From positions 3,851,699 to 3,915,698 of the forward strand of contig CM067512.1 in assembly GCA_034509495.1 (NCBI GenBank): a stretch of DNA of 64,000 nt. Direction: 5' to 3'. The notes under the pieces were generated by a model that made no database searches, was not told the origin of the DNA, and worked only from the letters and a program-made list of their open reading frames with translations. Position numbers and translations under genes: made by a program. Below are positions 51,628 through 64,000 of the stretch, in pieces (position 1 is the first letter of the stretch; each line of letters opens with the position of its first letter). The DNA comes from Acestrorhynchus altus. Its lineage: Eukaryota > Chordata > Actinopteri > Characiformes > Acestrorhynchidae.

Positions 51628-54404
51628 ATATTATCCCAGCTGGAAAAGAGGGAATTTTAGCTGTATTCCAAACAGGATTGCGCAATGATAATTCATCACA
51701 CAGTTATGAAACCACCATTGATCGATAGGGTAAGTCTTCTAGTCTATGAGGATGTGTCTCGTCTGTAGGTTATTCAGAGATATGAAGTCTAGAATATGGC
51801 GTACTGTTTATGATGCCACTGGAACAGCATGAAAGCAGTCTGCTTGCCAACTGGAGCAGCTTGATGGACCTTATTTTATAAATTATACAGGGTGTTTGTG
51901 GCATTTTGTTTGTTCCTGTGCACGCATTTATGGTGTCAGCAAACATGTTCAGAAGCACATTTCTAGAATAATCTGAGGGCATAGGAAATGCTCTCCATCT
52001 CCAGTTTGATTGCAAGCCTTTGAATTCTTGAGCAATTTAAGCCCACATTTGAGACACCACTAGAACCTCCATCTGTGAATTTTAGCACCCGTCCAGAAAT
52101 GCACACATTCTCACAATCACGCTCAAATGACTACGGGACAGCGTGGGTATAGTAATGTCCATCACATACCAGAAAGGCCCAATCGTTTGAATTTTAACCC
52201 AGCTATTTGTTCACTCTGGCAGAATCCCAGCCCCTCCTGCACCATCAACACCAGGCTTTCAGCTGCCCGCATTAAAGTCTTCACACTCTCCAATTCAAAT
52301 GTGCTCTTTCGTCCTATCAGGACTGTCAGACGTTCTGCTCGCCAGAAACTATTACCATTGTTCAGAGGTCAGATAATACCACGTCATTTCACTTTGTTAA
52401 CCGTGAACATTTCACACACTGCTCATTTGCTGCAGATAACTGCCAGAGGCCGTCCCCGTCTTTCCAAAGCTTTCCGCTAATTGTTCTACAGCGTAAAATG
52501 TAGGCTAATTAAATTTTCTCAGAGACTCAAAGCTTTGAGTCGCTGTTCAAAAATGAGCAATTTGCAAACTTTGAACAGTTCTTGTGTAGAATGTCTGGAG
52601 ACTAAACACCTCCCACGCTGCCTTTTCAGTTCTGACCATCAGTCTGACTCCTTCACTATTAAAGCTCAAAGAAGGTAACTTTATTCATGACAATTCACGT
52701 TGGGCCTTCTATGGCATATGCCCAGGACATGTGACACTGTGGATGGAGGAATAGAAATGTCCCATATCTAATGGAACGCCACTTCATAATCAGTTTATAT
52801 ACTGACATTTGTCATGTCAGTGTAATTAATAGGAGACAGTCACACATGCTAGACATCGATTTTATTGTTCAGGAGATCAAAGGGAACTCAAATTCGTCAT
52901 GATTTGAGATGTAAAATTGGAGAGAATTTAATGTCCTACTATATTTTCTAGAAATATTTGTAGAAATATGATAGAGATGCTCTGCTGAAGTGCTCATTGG
53001 GTTTTACTGTGTTGCAGCTTTAGTGGACTGTCCATTTAAGTCAAGCCTGATATGAAAGCATTTTGGACATGTCCTGTTTTACAGCACCGGCTGGATTCTT
53101 CACTTTTCAAACTTCTATAAAGGCTTTTGGATCTCTTGGGGTCTGTTGGGAATGCTTTGGGTGGTGCCTGGCAGTCCACTACAGGGTAGGGGAAGAAGAA
53201 AGGTGATTTCAAAACTGCCATGTATTGGATTCTGCCGAGGGAGCTGGTTTTCTGTACATCTACAGCTGCTTCCATTTTCAGGACACTGAAGTAATGAGAT
53301 GCAGTTTGTTAGAGTTCATCAGTGGAGGGTTATATGATCTCCACAGAGCAAGTTTCGCTCATGACTCATCATCAGGTCGTGTTTAGCGGCAGATTCCCAA
53401 CTTCTTTACCGTACAGTGTTGAGTTCCATGCTGTGTAAATTTGTGCTCATGTATGAGACTGGATTGAATCCCAGTAACATTTGCTAAAGGAAGAGGAGCA
53501 TCCTGACTGGGCAGCTGCTTCTGAAGCCCTTTTTCCAGAGTGGGTGAAATATAGATCCGCCACAGGACGATTGAATTCCTTCCAGCCTGCTCTCTCTTCC
53601 TTGCATGAGATCTTTACATTGACATTAAAGGTTCACAACAATTTCCATGTTTCATCAAAAGGATATATGCAGGGCCTCAGAGACATGATGTTCAGGGACA
53701 CTTTGAACTTTCCGGAATTCGTAGCTGTGTTTGGTCCCAGTAGCATCACACTTTGGTTTGTGGTTGTTTGAAGGCACTTCAGTGCAGTGCAGAACGTCTT
53801 GTAGAATATCTCTTGTTAAAGGCAAGATACAATTACTGAAGATCCATCACGATTATCACGGTCAACTTGTAAAAGCCACAGTGTGGCAGAAAGAGCAGGA
53901 ATTAAGAGCCATCGTTTGAAGGAAACAAAGAGGGCGATGCCATGCTGTCAAGACTCAGATAAATCAGAACAACTTGAGGCCTCCTTGGACAGGATATTAG
54001 AGTCAGAAGGGCAAATCTGAAACTGCTTTCTTACTACATTAATGACTGAACGGATGATCAGTACATTTCACTTGAATGAAAATGAAACAACTGATGAAGA
54101 AGGTTTTCTGTACTGTTTTCTGCCCCATATTCTCTCCCAGTCAACGGCAACATTCTGCTCCAGCTCCGTTTCCCACAACTTGGAGGTTGGAATCTGCTCA
54201 GACCTCTCCTCCAGAGGATCATTTGTATCACAATTCCAGGTGATTTCTTACTGATGTGATTAAACGAGATGTTTCAGGAGTCATTTTCTAGGTTTTAAAA
54301 CTCAGGATCTGAGTAACCTACAGACATGATGCACATATAACAAACTGACACTATCTAACCACTATGTCATGAATTATCTGCAAGAAATCCAGCTTGGAAA
54401 ATAG

Positions 54405-54605
54405 CCTGCATGCAAACTCTGACTGATCAGTGAGAGGGGCGGGGCCAATGACATCCCTGACCCAGATATTGAGTTATAGAGGGAAATGAGAAGGGAGGGG
54501 CTGTTTACTCTCTTTATTTACACAAATTTCAGAATTAAAGTCCTAAGAAGGGATGATACTGATACATGCATTAATAAAAATAATAATAAAGGACATTCAG
54601 GTTGT
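54405..54605. repeat. Unclassified dispersed repeat sharing the 52-bp minisatellite unit
   Basis: Begins with gcctgcatgcaaactctgactgatcagtgagaggggcgggg, the unit of the 18.4-kb array, and continues into the sequence shared with 49790-49930. An inverted relative lies at about 57990-58210 (cagtgacatcatcagccccaccccctctcactgatt). Confidence 0.6.
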
Positions 54606-55784
54606 TTTTTTGTTTTTTTGAGCACTGTGTGATATTATGAATAACTTTTTTTAAATATTGGTTTTGAGTACTTTGTACAATTTAGTGTCACAGATTCCAT
54701 GGTCATGTGTAACGAGGGGGAAACAAGCCAGCATAAAATCCCACTCCCTCCTAACTGCTGACAAGAAAATAAAATTAAATTATCCAGCATACATCCCTCA
54801 CATTATCCTTGATGCTGAGCATCTTGCCTTGGAAATTTCCCTCTTGGCTTGTCGGTCCAATGAGTCCTTTCAATTTCCGAATGTTTGCCGCTGGTGAAAG
54901 GAGCTGCAGATTCTTTTAAAGAAATGAAAAATGCAGTCATTCTCGTTTGCTATCAGAGAGGCCGATAAGCCGGAGGTTTGACTGACTTTACAGCTCAGAC
55001 ACTTTTTTTTTCTTGCCTCATCTCCCATTTGGCAGTGGATGCACGTTAGCCATTTAGAGATCTGCTGAAGTTTGGGTTCTTTACCCCATTGAGGTTCGTC
55101 TCAGGTCATCTGTACATGTGATTGGGTGGTGGAGGTGGGAATATTTGTATTCGTCCTGCATATTGATAACAACTCCCTTACATCCACAAATCATATAGAA
55201 TATCCCCCCTCACATATAAAACCCCTCAGTACTCCACCCTCACGTATGTCTGGGACATTATGCAGGAACATCTGGGAGAAGTGAAAAATCTGTCATGTAA
55301 TTGCATCTATTTTTGTGCCAGACTGCCCAAGACAATTGTCCATTATATGTAAATCTACTGGATAAAGATTAATAAAGATTTCTTTATTAAAGCTTGAGGT
55401 CACCTTTTTCTGTAATAGTATAACTGCTCAAAATGTCCTTAATGTCCTATAAATTTCAGGAAAACACAACATGTAAACACCCTATGATGGACCCTGCCAG
55501 GAGCTAGTCCTGTTTGGCACACAAACGATCCTGAGTCAGCTCTGGTTCCAACACAACCCTGACAAAGATGAAGCAAGGATGGATGATTGAAGCAAAAACA
55601 GCATTGGGGTACAAAATATCCTGCCATCAGAAGATAAACCAAAATGACGAGGATCCATTATCTCCATGTATCAGAGCCAATATCAACTTTAAAACAAAAT
55701 GTATCATTTTAAATGTAAAGAATATAAAATATATGGCAGTTTAATTTTTTAATTAATTTATCAATAACCTTGTTCACACTCCCA

Positions 55785-55890
55785 GAAGAGTAGAAGCTGT
55801 TTGTGCAGCAAAGGGAGAATAAACTCCAGTTAATGCCCTTGATTTCAGAAGAAAGGTGTCTGTAGACATTTGGACATTTGGTGCAGAACT
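55785..55890 (-). mobile_element. MITE family A terminal fragment
   Basis: Contains cccttgatttcagaagaaaggtgtctgtagacatttggacatttgg, resembling the terminal portion of the family on the minus strand. Short and diverged. Confidence 0.35.
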
Positions 55891-56589
55891 GAGATTCAAA
55901 AGCTCTTTTCTTGTCAGTTGCAGCAGATTGAGTCGAGGTTGAAAAGCGCTGAACATTAAATTGTCTTCCTGGGATAAACGTCTGACCTGCTTCCAGCTCA
56001 CAGTTTCTGTCTCAACCATGATAAGGCACTTGCACTATCCAAACATAACACTCTCTAGAACAGCAGCGCTCCACACCAGTCCACCAATCCAAACCTGGCG
56101 CCTCTACTCAGGCCGTTCTCCCAAAATCGCCAGCCTACAAGCTCAGAAGTGTGAATTCTCTAATGGATTTCTCACCTTTCTCTATATTTGATCCCTTTTT
56201 ACTTTTTGTTCTTCATTTATTCATGTGACAGCTGGTGGTCAGGCAAGGAAACCTAGATGTACTTCCAGGGGCGTGTCAAAGATAAGATAAGTCGGACATC
56301 CGCGCTCTCCTGGGGTGCTGAATCTCAGAGTTTAAGGCATCTGCTGTGACATTTAATCTCTATCCAGAAAAAAAATCATCTGCTTAGGTTTTAGGGTGTA
56401 GAAAAATAAACATGCCACCGTCTATATGCAGATCACCTGTTTTTGGGTCACTTTAGATATAAGAACTTGTTCTTGTTCTTTATAAAGTGGTGATCTAATC
56501 GCAGAAGACACCGTTCATCAGGAGGAAGTGTAGGATTGCAACAATAGATGATTTATTGTTCTACACATACAGAAATTGTGTGTCTCAAT

Positions 56590-57120
56590 ACGGTGTTGGG
56601 TTCAGTGTAGACACACGTCTCTTAAAAGAGTTATAGATGTTCCTCATAATGTCCGGTGATAATCCATGCCATGCAGCTTGGTCATCTCCACCAAGGCAAA
56701 AGCAGGACTTGTCATGGAAGATGACCTGCTGCAAATCTGAGCACGACACCAAGTCTTAGGGGACGCTGATGTGGTGTTAAGGGCAGTCATCGTAATTGTC
56801 TTTGTGCACTTAACGCATGCCAGTGTCAGTAGGTGGCATTGACAGGATGACTGATAGAAGGCATCACTGCTCACCGAATGTCCGCGGTCATAAATGTTAG
56901 GTCATCCTACAGACCTATACTTTTATCCACTGCCACCAACAGCATGCTATGGTAATACCTACACAACTGATATGATCTGATATGGTATGCAATTCACCGA
57001 TAAGACCATCCCACTTCCCAGAGCCCTACAGACCGCTCTTCTCGCAGCCATACTTTGCTTTCAAAGGACGCTACCAACACAAAAGCACGAGTCACAGTGG
57101 AAAGCACACGCATGACCTTA
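56590..57120 (-). mobile_element. Probable Tc1-like element relic (minus strand)
   Basis: The minus strand contains LHGMDYHRTL next to a sequence like the relic at 13.8 kb (gatgatccatcccatgcagctt versus gataatccatgccatgcagctt). The rest is too decayed to place. Family call is tentative. Confidence 0.35.
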
Positions 57121-57349
57121 TAAAATCATTCAGGGACAGTGAGTAAACAAGGCTGAGCATAAAACATGAATCAGTTGGATGTCTCACGATTTGTCAAAGC
57201 TAAGAATCATTACTATTGGTTGATTCCTTCCTGGTGCAACTATTTTTTGATCATATTAATTTGTGTATTAGTTCATATAAATGAGTGTAGATTAATTGTT
57301 TGTTAATAGGGTCCTTACTGTAATAACTACTAAGCTAGAAAAGCTTAGA

Positions 57350-57690
57350 GTTTGAAAGTTGGAATGCTGCCGTGCAATTTGGATTGCATTCAGCCACGAG
57401 ACCATTAGAGAATTAATGCCACTCCAATTCATCTCAGTGGTTGTAGTTTGGAGCTGTTTTACTGCTCCACAGCCCAAACCTGGAGGGCTTTAAAAACCTC
57501 GAGCCAGTGCCTGACATTCAGGCATAGTGACCTTGGGTTTATGTGCAGCTGCTTCAGAGCGTCCCATGCTATTGGCAATGTTATTCTATGCATATTATAG
57601 AAGCTGTGTGGGCACTCTGAATGACCATGTCAGCAATGGCTTGTTAGCAATGGGGTTGAATGTCTGCATACTTTGAATGTTGAAAATACC
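57350..57690 (+). mobile_element. MITE family A copy, diverged
   Basis: Contains actgctccacagcccaaacctggagggctttaaa, cccatgctattggcaatgttattc, agaagctgtgtggg and atgtcagcaatgg, in the order of the family. Right end decayed. Confidence 0.5.
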
Positions 57691-58807
57691 ATAATTCATC
57701 TTCTAATCTGAATTTTTTTCTATTCAGGGTCACTACGGGTCACTGAGCATAAATGAAGCACCTTATCAAGCAGCCTATATAACCAGCATGATGCCATCAT
57801 GTCATCAGATATCAACAAGTAGTCCAGCTGAGAAAAACACAAAGAGAGGCACAGAGGAGGTGAACATGGTTACATACAGGCACGTGACTGTAGAGACACT
57901 CTCTAGCCCCAAAAGTGTTAAAAATCAACATATTACAGGTTTATTGTCTATACACATGAATATTCAAGAGTTAATTCTCTCTTTGATAGGACGAGCAAAT
58001 GGCTTTTTTATTTCTTTTAGCCATTTCTGAGCAATTGAGAGAGCAGATTGCTGACCTACCATTTTGGAACATTCTTCCAAAGGAGGATAAGGATAATTAT
58101 AACAAAAAATTGCAAAGAAAGAGAGCAAACAGCCCCTCCCATCTTATTTATTCTTTGGTCAGTGACATCATCAGCCCCACCCCCTCTCACTGATTAGTCT
58201 GGTGTGTGGCATGTGACTACCATGTGGATCTCACGTTCTAAGAATTAATTCAACAGAAGGATCAAATCAGTAGCGGGTATCAACCCATATGCAAAGTTCA
58301 TGTATTGTATCGATACTGGAACTGAAAAAGTTGCATCAGCGAATCCCTGCCTCTCACAGCGTATCAGGATTTCCCTGCATGTCCCTTACACTCTGCTTGC
58401 ATAGTGCCCAACAATTAGCTGATGTATCAGTAATAAACCTCTGTGGATTTTCATGATTGGTTCAAGCTGGTCCCACTGATTGAGAGCGAGAACAGGAAAA
58501 GAAAAGATAATAGGATGTGAGATTGAGCGAGGCCCTTCTGGTGATTATTCACTTTATTGAGTCTCTTCCTGAGGACCAGCAAGACGGAGGCGTATTTTCT
58601 CCCTTTAAGAAGTCTCTCCCAGACATATGGAGGCCCTTGTGTGGGCTGACAGATGATACTTCCCAGATGCTCCTCTGTGCTGCAGAATAAGGGGGTAGAG
58701 AGAGTGTGTCCGCGTCTATCATAGACAATGCCTTCATCTTTCCAGACTTATAAGACTGTTGTCATATCTGGCACCCATTATTCAACTTTCCAGGGTGCAT
58801 TGAGCTA

Positions 58808-58810
<3 letters not shown>

Positions 58811-58876
<66 letters not shown>
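58811..58876. repeat. (CT)n microsatellite
   Basis: About 33 CT units. Confidence 0.95.
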
Positions 58877-58877
<1 letters not shown>

Positions 58878-59224
58878 TTATAAATAAGTCATATAAGGTA
58901 AGACCAGAGTACATTTCATGCCTAGCTCATGTAAGTCTGAGTGGACAGCTGTTCCACAGCTGATAACAGCAGACGCGGCACCAGATACCTTCAGCAGACG
59001 GATAATTGGGATGAGGGGAACTACTCTCTGTATTTGTGGCTTGGCTATTGTCATTATTAAATGCACAAAGATACAGTATATTGGGACAAGTTGCCATAAG
59101 CAGATTAAGCATAATTCTAATAGTGAATTAATTCTTTGTGGCACAATCTGAGAATACAGTTTTGAAAAATGCTCCTAAGTGGGTCTTGGTTTGGAAGTAC
59201 GGTTCTGAGTGACTCCATGACAGT

Positions 59225-59378
59225 CTAGGACGCACCGGTGCAGTCGTGCAGGGTAATTGGTTGATTGGAGCTGTGTTCCTGAGGTATTCCTGCCTTGTGC
59301 CCAATGGTTCTAGGTTCGCTCTGGACCCACTGAGTCTCTGGTCAAGAATAAAAAGATAAGTAGATGGATGGATATAAA
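59225..59378 (+). mobile_element. LINE/SINE 3'-tail type dispersed repeat, second copy
   Basis: Contains tgaggtattcctgccttgtgcccaatggttctaggttcgctctggacccac and ends aataaaaagataagtagatggatggata. Same tail as the 13.2-kb repeat. Confidence 0.5.
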
Positions 59379-59879
59379 TATGCTATTCTATATAGACCAG
59401 TGAATTATTTTTACAGAGGAACATTTTGGAGATTTCAAGTAAATGCATTAATAAATGACCATGCAAAGCACAATCTGGGTGCTTTAACCCAGATTTCCCA
59501 ATATGAGACTTAATAAACATGCATCTACATTTTCAGGAACTTTAGACCTCACCTGGCTTTGGCTCTGCTCATGAGGCTGCCTGCTGCCTCTTGAGGTTTC
59601 ACATCCAACAGCTGTGTGAAATTTAACAGGTGTTCACTGATGAAAATAATGCACTATATTAAGGATTCTGCACCAGAGGCATTTTCAGAGGAGAACATGG
59701 AGTGGTTGGAATGGCCTCTGCATGGTGATTGTATTGCAGGAGGTCCTTTCATATAAAACAAAGAGGCAATCGTTTTGGTTCCTCCATAATTGCTCAGACC
59801 AAGTTGTAGGAAATATACCCTGGAGACCAGGGTAACATCATGAACTTTTTATCATGTATCAAATCCCTGGTGAACACTG

Positions 59880-60145
59880 TGCTCAGAACCCTCTCAGAAC
59901 ATCACGCTCCCTCCACTGGCTTTTATTCTTCCCATATTGCATCACACTGTAATCACTCCTCCAGGTAAACAGCTCATTTGTACCCAGTTTACCATGTGAT
60001 ATAAAAGAAAACAGGACTTATCTGACCAGGCCACCTTCTCCCGTTGCTTCAAGGTGTAATTTCATTGTATCATTGTTCATTGTATACACTTTTGACAGAG
60101 GACAGGCGTTTGCATGGATACTCAGACCAACATGGTCTAAAGTTC
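59880..60145 (-). mobile_element. Tc1/mariner-like transposase relic (minus strand)
   Basis: Stretches such as ccaccttctcccgttgcttcaagg, catattgcatcacactg, ccatgtgatataaaagaaaacaggacttatctgaccaggcc and gacaggcgtttgcatgg are those of the widespread fish Tc1-type element whose termini are seen at 18885-19317. No intact frame. Confidence 0.55.
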
Positions 60146-60277
60146 CATTTTTAAACAAAACTGGAATCAAGTGATTAGTTGATTTCTCTATCAGGCTGTG
60201 ATTGGGTTGGTGGTTCATCTGATGCATCACTTCCTCAGTTCAGCAAAGAACTTAACTCTAACTTACACTGAATCTTA

Positions 60278-60390
60278 TGGGCAGGTGTGACCTGGTGGTA
60301 AATGAACCTGTCTTGTGACTGGTTGCCAGTTTGATTCCCTGAACTGACTGAAGTGCCCTTGAGCAAGGCTCTTAACTGAATCCAAAATGA
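60278..60390 (+). mobile_element. SINE head fragment (same family)
   Basis: Contains gggcaggtgtgacctggtgg, ggttgccagtttgattccctgaactgac and gaagtgcccttgagcaaggc. Lacks the body. Confidence 0.55.
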
Positions 60391-60659
60391 TACACATGGA
60401 TCCGAAAATACAAAAATCCTTCTCTGAAGGCCACAAAGATCCTAATGGTTCCCCAGTGGGTTTGTTACCTCAGGCCCACACACAGCCTGTGAAGCATAAT
60501 CTGGATTTTCATTCTGTTCTATCTGGAAGATGATGCTGAGTTGAGAATGAAATTACTGGTTTCTCTTGTTTTACTATTTACAGGCCTGTTTTAGTGCAAG
60601 AAACTTTTTTTTTATTGTTCGATAAAACAAATAAATAAATACTACAGTTTTGGGTAGAA

Positions 60660-60955
60660 GTAGTTTAAGGGGCAGCCGTGACCTGGTGGTGAGGGAAGCA
60701 GCCTTGTGAATGGTTGCTGGATCAAATCCCTGAAGTGTCAGCAAGACACTTAACTCCCCAAATGCTCCCAATGCACCATGGATAGGGCTGCCCACCACTC
60801 TGGGCATGTGTGCTCACTGTCCACTAGTGTGTGAATTCACTAGTGTGTATGTGTGTGTGTATCACTGTGTGTTTTGAAGGGCGTTTGGATTGGTTAAATG
60901 TAGAGGACAAATTCCCCTGTGGGCAGCCCAGTGGGTCTACGTGCACCTTACCTTA
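60660..60955 (+). mobile_element. tRNA-derived SINE, plus strand
   Basis: Head ggggcagccgtgacctggtggtgagggaagc has an A-box-like tgacctggtggt. A degenerate B box (ggttgctggatcaaatccc) follows at about 35-40 nt. The body has gatagggctgcccaccactctggg and gtgtgctcactgtccactagtgtgtg, and ends ggattggttaaatgtagagg. The same family lies at 60.28, 32.5 and 44.6 kb. Confidence 0.65.
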
Positions 60956-61659
60956 GAGAAGCTGATTTAAGCAAAAAAATTGGAGCTGCAGAAGGAGGTA
61001 CACTGGGCACAGTGGGAGCTTTACTGTAATGAGGGGATTACCATAATAATCAACGTGAAGGAGGGTTGGAACAGTTCAAGTAGATCAGCTCCTGCGGAGG
61101 ACCAGTATTTCTCACACTGATTACTTTTCCAAAAGTAATTAGACTCAACACCAACTGCTGGGAATACTGCCACTTAATCCTTATAGAAGCAACAAGTAAT
61201 GAAGCTCCATCTTCAGAAGGGTAATTCATCTTATTGGAATTTGTCAACCGAAAATACACACACAGAGGCAGACAGTCATAAATCTGTTACTAATCATTTT
61301 AAAATAAGACAGATTTAGTGTCGTGGCAACTATTATTAAGAATCTCTGCATTTATGTATGTGTATGAATTCACTTAAAAGTTAAGAATTTTGCAAAAATA
61401 TACTCTTAAAACCCCCCAAAACAATAGTTCAACAGTTCAACGAGCCACAAGGTCTCAGCACGTGAATCTGAACGTGGTTCTGCTTCTTTTTGAACCTGGT
61501 GTGACGAGCTTCTGTGTGTCTGACAGGGTTTCCTGTAGTTTAAACATATGAGCTTTATTTTAACTTATGGTCAAATGGAGGTGATACAACTTTTAAAATG
61601 TCATTTAAACATCATTCGTAAAAACGAATAAAAATGTAATTTTCTTCTGAGGAAAACCT

Positions 61660-62095
61660 TCTGACCCCTAATAACTGGTTTCTCCTCCTTTGGCTGAAAT
61701 AATGTCACTTACAAGTTCCCTATAACTGTCTACCGTCTCAGACATCAACTGGAAGAAGGACTTTCCCACTCCTCTATGCCGAACTCTTTCAGCTATGTGA
61801 TGTATCTGATTTCATAGTGGTTTCTAAGATGGAGAGATCTCCAGGTCTTCTTGCAGCAAAGTAGCCCCAAACCATCCACCCCCATCCTTCACAGTTGGTT
61901 TGAGGTTCTTGTGCTCAAATGTTGTGTTTGGTTGATGCCAAACATGTCTTCTGTTACTGTGCACATATACTTCGTTTCTGGATTCATCTCTCCAAAGCAC
62001 ATTGTTCCAGAAGTCCTTGTCTGTGTTTTGTCTTGTTTGGTCTCTTTCTGCTCAAACAAGACCATGTGCTTTATGCACCGAGAGCAGTGTTTATG
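61660..62095 (-). mobile_element. Tc1-like transposon relic (minus strand)
   Basis: Recognisable stretches: ccccaaaccatccacccccatccttcacagttgg, gaggttcttgtgctcaaatg, gccaaacatgtcttctgttactgtg and ctccaaagcacattgttccagaagtcc. These are typical of a degraded Tc1-like transposase read on the minus strand. No open frame longer than about 80 codons. Confidence 0.65.
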
Positions 62096-62099
62096 AATG

Positions 62100-63785
62100 A
62101 TAGATATAGATATAGAAAGCCTTTTATTACATTATTATTTTACATGTACAGAAAATATCCTCTCACCTGATTGGCTGTAAAGGTTCAGGGAGCTCAACCT
62201 CTCAGAATAGTTATCCTGTCAGTCGGCGGAATCAGATAAGCATCAGATGTGTTATATCTCCAGCTTCCAGCCTCAGGGGTGGCAAGTGGTATTACCAAGG
62301 CACTGCAGGCTTGAGGAGCTAAATCCCTTACTGCCAAGATGCTTTTTTAACCTTTGACTGGCATGTATTATTGCCAAGAAGAGGGTGCAGCTGGAAGACA
62401 TTCTGCACAACAAGGCTTCATCATTTGTGTCAGATGTCTCAGCAAAACTAAATCTCGTTCTTTTCAGTTCGGAAGGACGAGAGGCCGCGTCAAACATGAC
62501 TGGTTGTCAAACAGCATGTGCTTGATAATGGGAAGGGCTTTAAGATCTCTAATGAATATTCTTCTCTCTTCAGCACTACAGTCTGACAGGAGGGCAACAG
62601 TTTCAGTTTGTTCTCTAAAGAGAGACCATAAAGAAATTCTTGATTATGATTATTACAAAGAAAAGACTCTCACCCAAGACTCAAGACTTAACTCAAGACT
62701 CACAGCCCAGTGTCTTGGCCCAAAATTCCACCCAAAACCTCACCTCGAGATTTACATCCCAGACATTTGAGACTTGCACCACTTGAGTCTTGACTTGAGA
62801 TTCACAAACGAATCAAGCCCTGTATCCCAGAGACCCAACAGTCAACACAACAGTCACCAACCCTGCTCCTGTAGAGCGACTTCAAACGTTCCTGATTGGC
62901 TGAGTGGGGTGTTAGATTTGGGTTGGAGGTGAAGCCTGCAGGAAATGAGCTCTTCTAGAGAAGGCTTTGTGACTGTCATTCCAGGACCTGAAGGCTGACA
63001 TCACACACCAAACACTAAATCCAAGATTCACACTGTAGGACATCAAGACTTACACCCCACAGATGACACAGAAGAGTTGCAGCTTCAGAAATGTGACGCT
63101 TGATATGTCACACTGTAAAAGCTCAACTCAAGAATTGAACCCCATCGACTTAAGGCTCACAAATGACTTGCAACCAGAGACTCACATCAGGCTTGTGAAG
63201 GATCCTTTGCCACGCTACCTCACACCAAAGGAACTGAATGTTCCAGAGAGCACAGTTCCACAGGGGTCATTTTTGTTTTGTAAGTCCGAATAAACCTCCA
63301 TGCTTCTTTCTATCCGTGGAGTTTCTGCTGGACAGTGTTATATGATGCCATGTAATCAGTCCACATGTTTCCCAGCCTTGTTGAAGACATACTGGTAGGA
63401 CCACGCTGTTACCACCCTCCTGGCTGAGAAAATGTTCTTGTAATTTAACACAAGAATGAATCATTTCTGGGTCTCAGCCAGCAGGTTATCATGTTTTGCA
63501 TGAACAACCGCTGTCCTGTTTGAGTAGGCAGGGTAATGTGTCTTCATGCTGACATTATTCAGAGCAGCTCATGTGGAAGATGAGTTTTAAAGATGTGCAG
63601 GTCATGAAGTGAAAGCAGACGAGATCAGGAGGATCCACTGGTGGGCAAGTGCACTTAACAATCACTGGTGACCACACATCTGTCAAAAGATTAAATGACG
63701 TTACCTGATATCCTTTTGTTGGCTTCCTCGGTTGAACGCCGTGTCCTTTTCCAGACTGCGTGCTCCCACATCAGTGAAAATCCTG
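62100..63785. other. Intergenic, nothing coding recognised
   Basis: Apart from the MITE family B copy, no gene or element recognised. The open frame of 138 codons at 62354-62770 has no family features and ordinary composition. Confidence 0.5.
62852..62975. mobile_element. MITE family B copy, shortened
   Basis: Left agtcaccaaccctgctcctgtagagc; right gaagcctgcaggaaatgagctcttctagagaagg, with gattggctgagtgg and gggttggagg between them. Internally deleted compared with 38.6 kb. Confidence 0.55.
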
Positions 63786-63789
63786 GAGT

Positions 63790-63885
63790 CTTTTACCACC
63801 TGTAAAATCTCGGGACGTGATGCTTGCCATCGGCAGCTGGAGTCTGAGAGAGCAAAATTGGCCAAGCTCTCTCTCAGGGGTTAGA
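63790..63885 (+). mobile_element. SINE-like dispersed repeat fragment
   Basis: Contains ccatcggcagctggagtctgagagagcaaaattggcc followed by aagctctctctcagggg, with short internal inverted repeats. Same broad family as the repeat in intron 6, as judged by eye. Confidence 0.35.
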
Positions 63886-64000
63886 TGGAGCTGTCTCATC
63901 CACATCATGCATGGAGGATGTGTACACAGACATCATACCTAGTGTGGATGCGGATGCAGCGCAGGGTGCACACCACAAACTGTTCACATTATGTGGAGGA

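Noticed and set aside
62354..62770. 138-codon plus frame, longest in the distal intergenic region.
   Set aside because: No recognisable domain, no exon partners, ordinary composition; consistent with chance.

Overview
This is vertebrate nuclear DNA, almost certainly from a teleost fish. Short exons with clean GT/AG boundaries are spread across long introns full of CA, GA and TATC microsatellites. The interspersed repeats are typical of fish: a Rex3/RTE-type LINE, Tc1/mariner relics and TIR-bearing MITEs, and tRNA-derived SINEs. An ostariophysan (characin/catfish group) is possible from the repeat flavour, but that is only an impression.

The window holds one recognisable gene, on the plus strand: the 3' portion of a procollagen N-proteinase of the ADAMTS2/3/14 group, best matched to ADAMTS2. 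Eighteen coding exons lie between 7356 and 35461. All intron phases agree, giving an uninterrupted 1357-residue C-terminal part of the protein. In order it contains most of the metalloprotease domain (HETGH...GMEHD zinc site), disintegrin-like domain, TSP1 repeat 1, Cys-rich domain, spacer, TSP1 repeats 2-4, and PLAC. The signal peptide, prodomain and first part of the catalytic domain must lie upstream of position 1. The last exon is remarkable. After PLAC it encodes about 520 residues of Ser/Thr-rich, then Thr/Lys-rich low-complexity sequence, both built on 63-nt (21-residue) tandem units. It then returns to the short basic C-terminal motif expected of ADAMTS2. A second, earlier 3' end appears encoded in intron 17: read-through at 29288 gives a short hydrophobic tail and stop, followed by 2.7 kb with AATAAA signals and ATTTA repeats.

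Layout: 1-7355 is intron with MITEs and microsatellites. 7356-29287 holds exons 1-17 (window numbering), with introns carrying minisatellites at 8.4, 18.4 and 22.6 kb, Tc1 relics and microsatellites, several of them right at splice sites. 29288-33674 is intron 17 with the alternative 3' end. 33675-35461 is the terminal coding exon, with 3' UTR to about 36.9 kb. 37-64 kb is intergenic: no cellular gene was recognised. It contains a 5'-truncated Rex3-like LINE (45304-47513) with an 11-bp target duplication and a striking 5' junction palindrome, an older decayed LINE 3' end at 42.1-42.76 kb, a head-to-head pair of Tc1 transposase relics at 39.4-40.1 kb, further Tc1 relics, SINEs and MITEs.

No rRNA, tRNA gene, CRISPR array or bacterial-type operon was seen. 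All family assignments rest on reading motifs by eye and memory of the families; no search was run.
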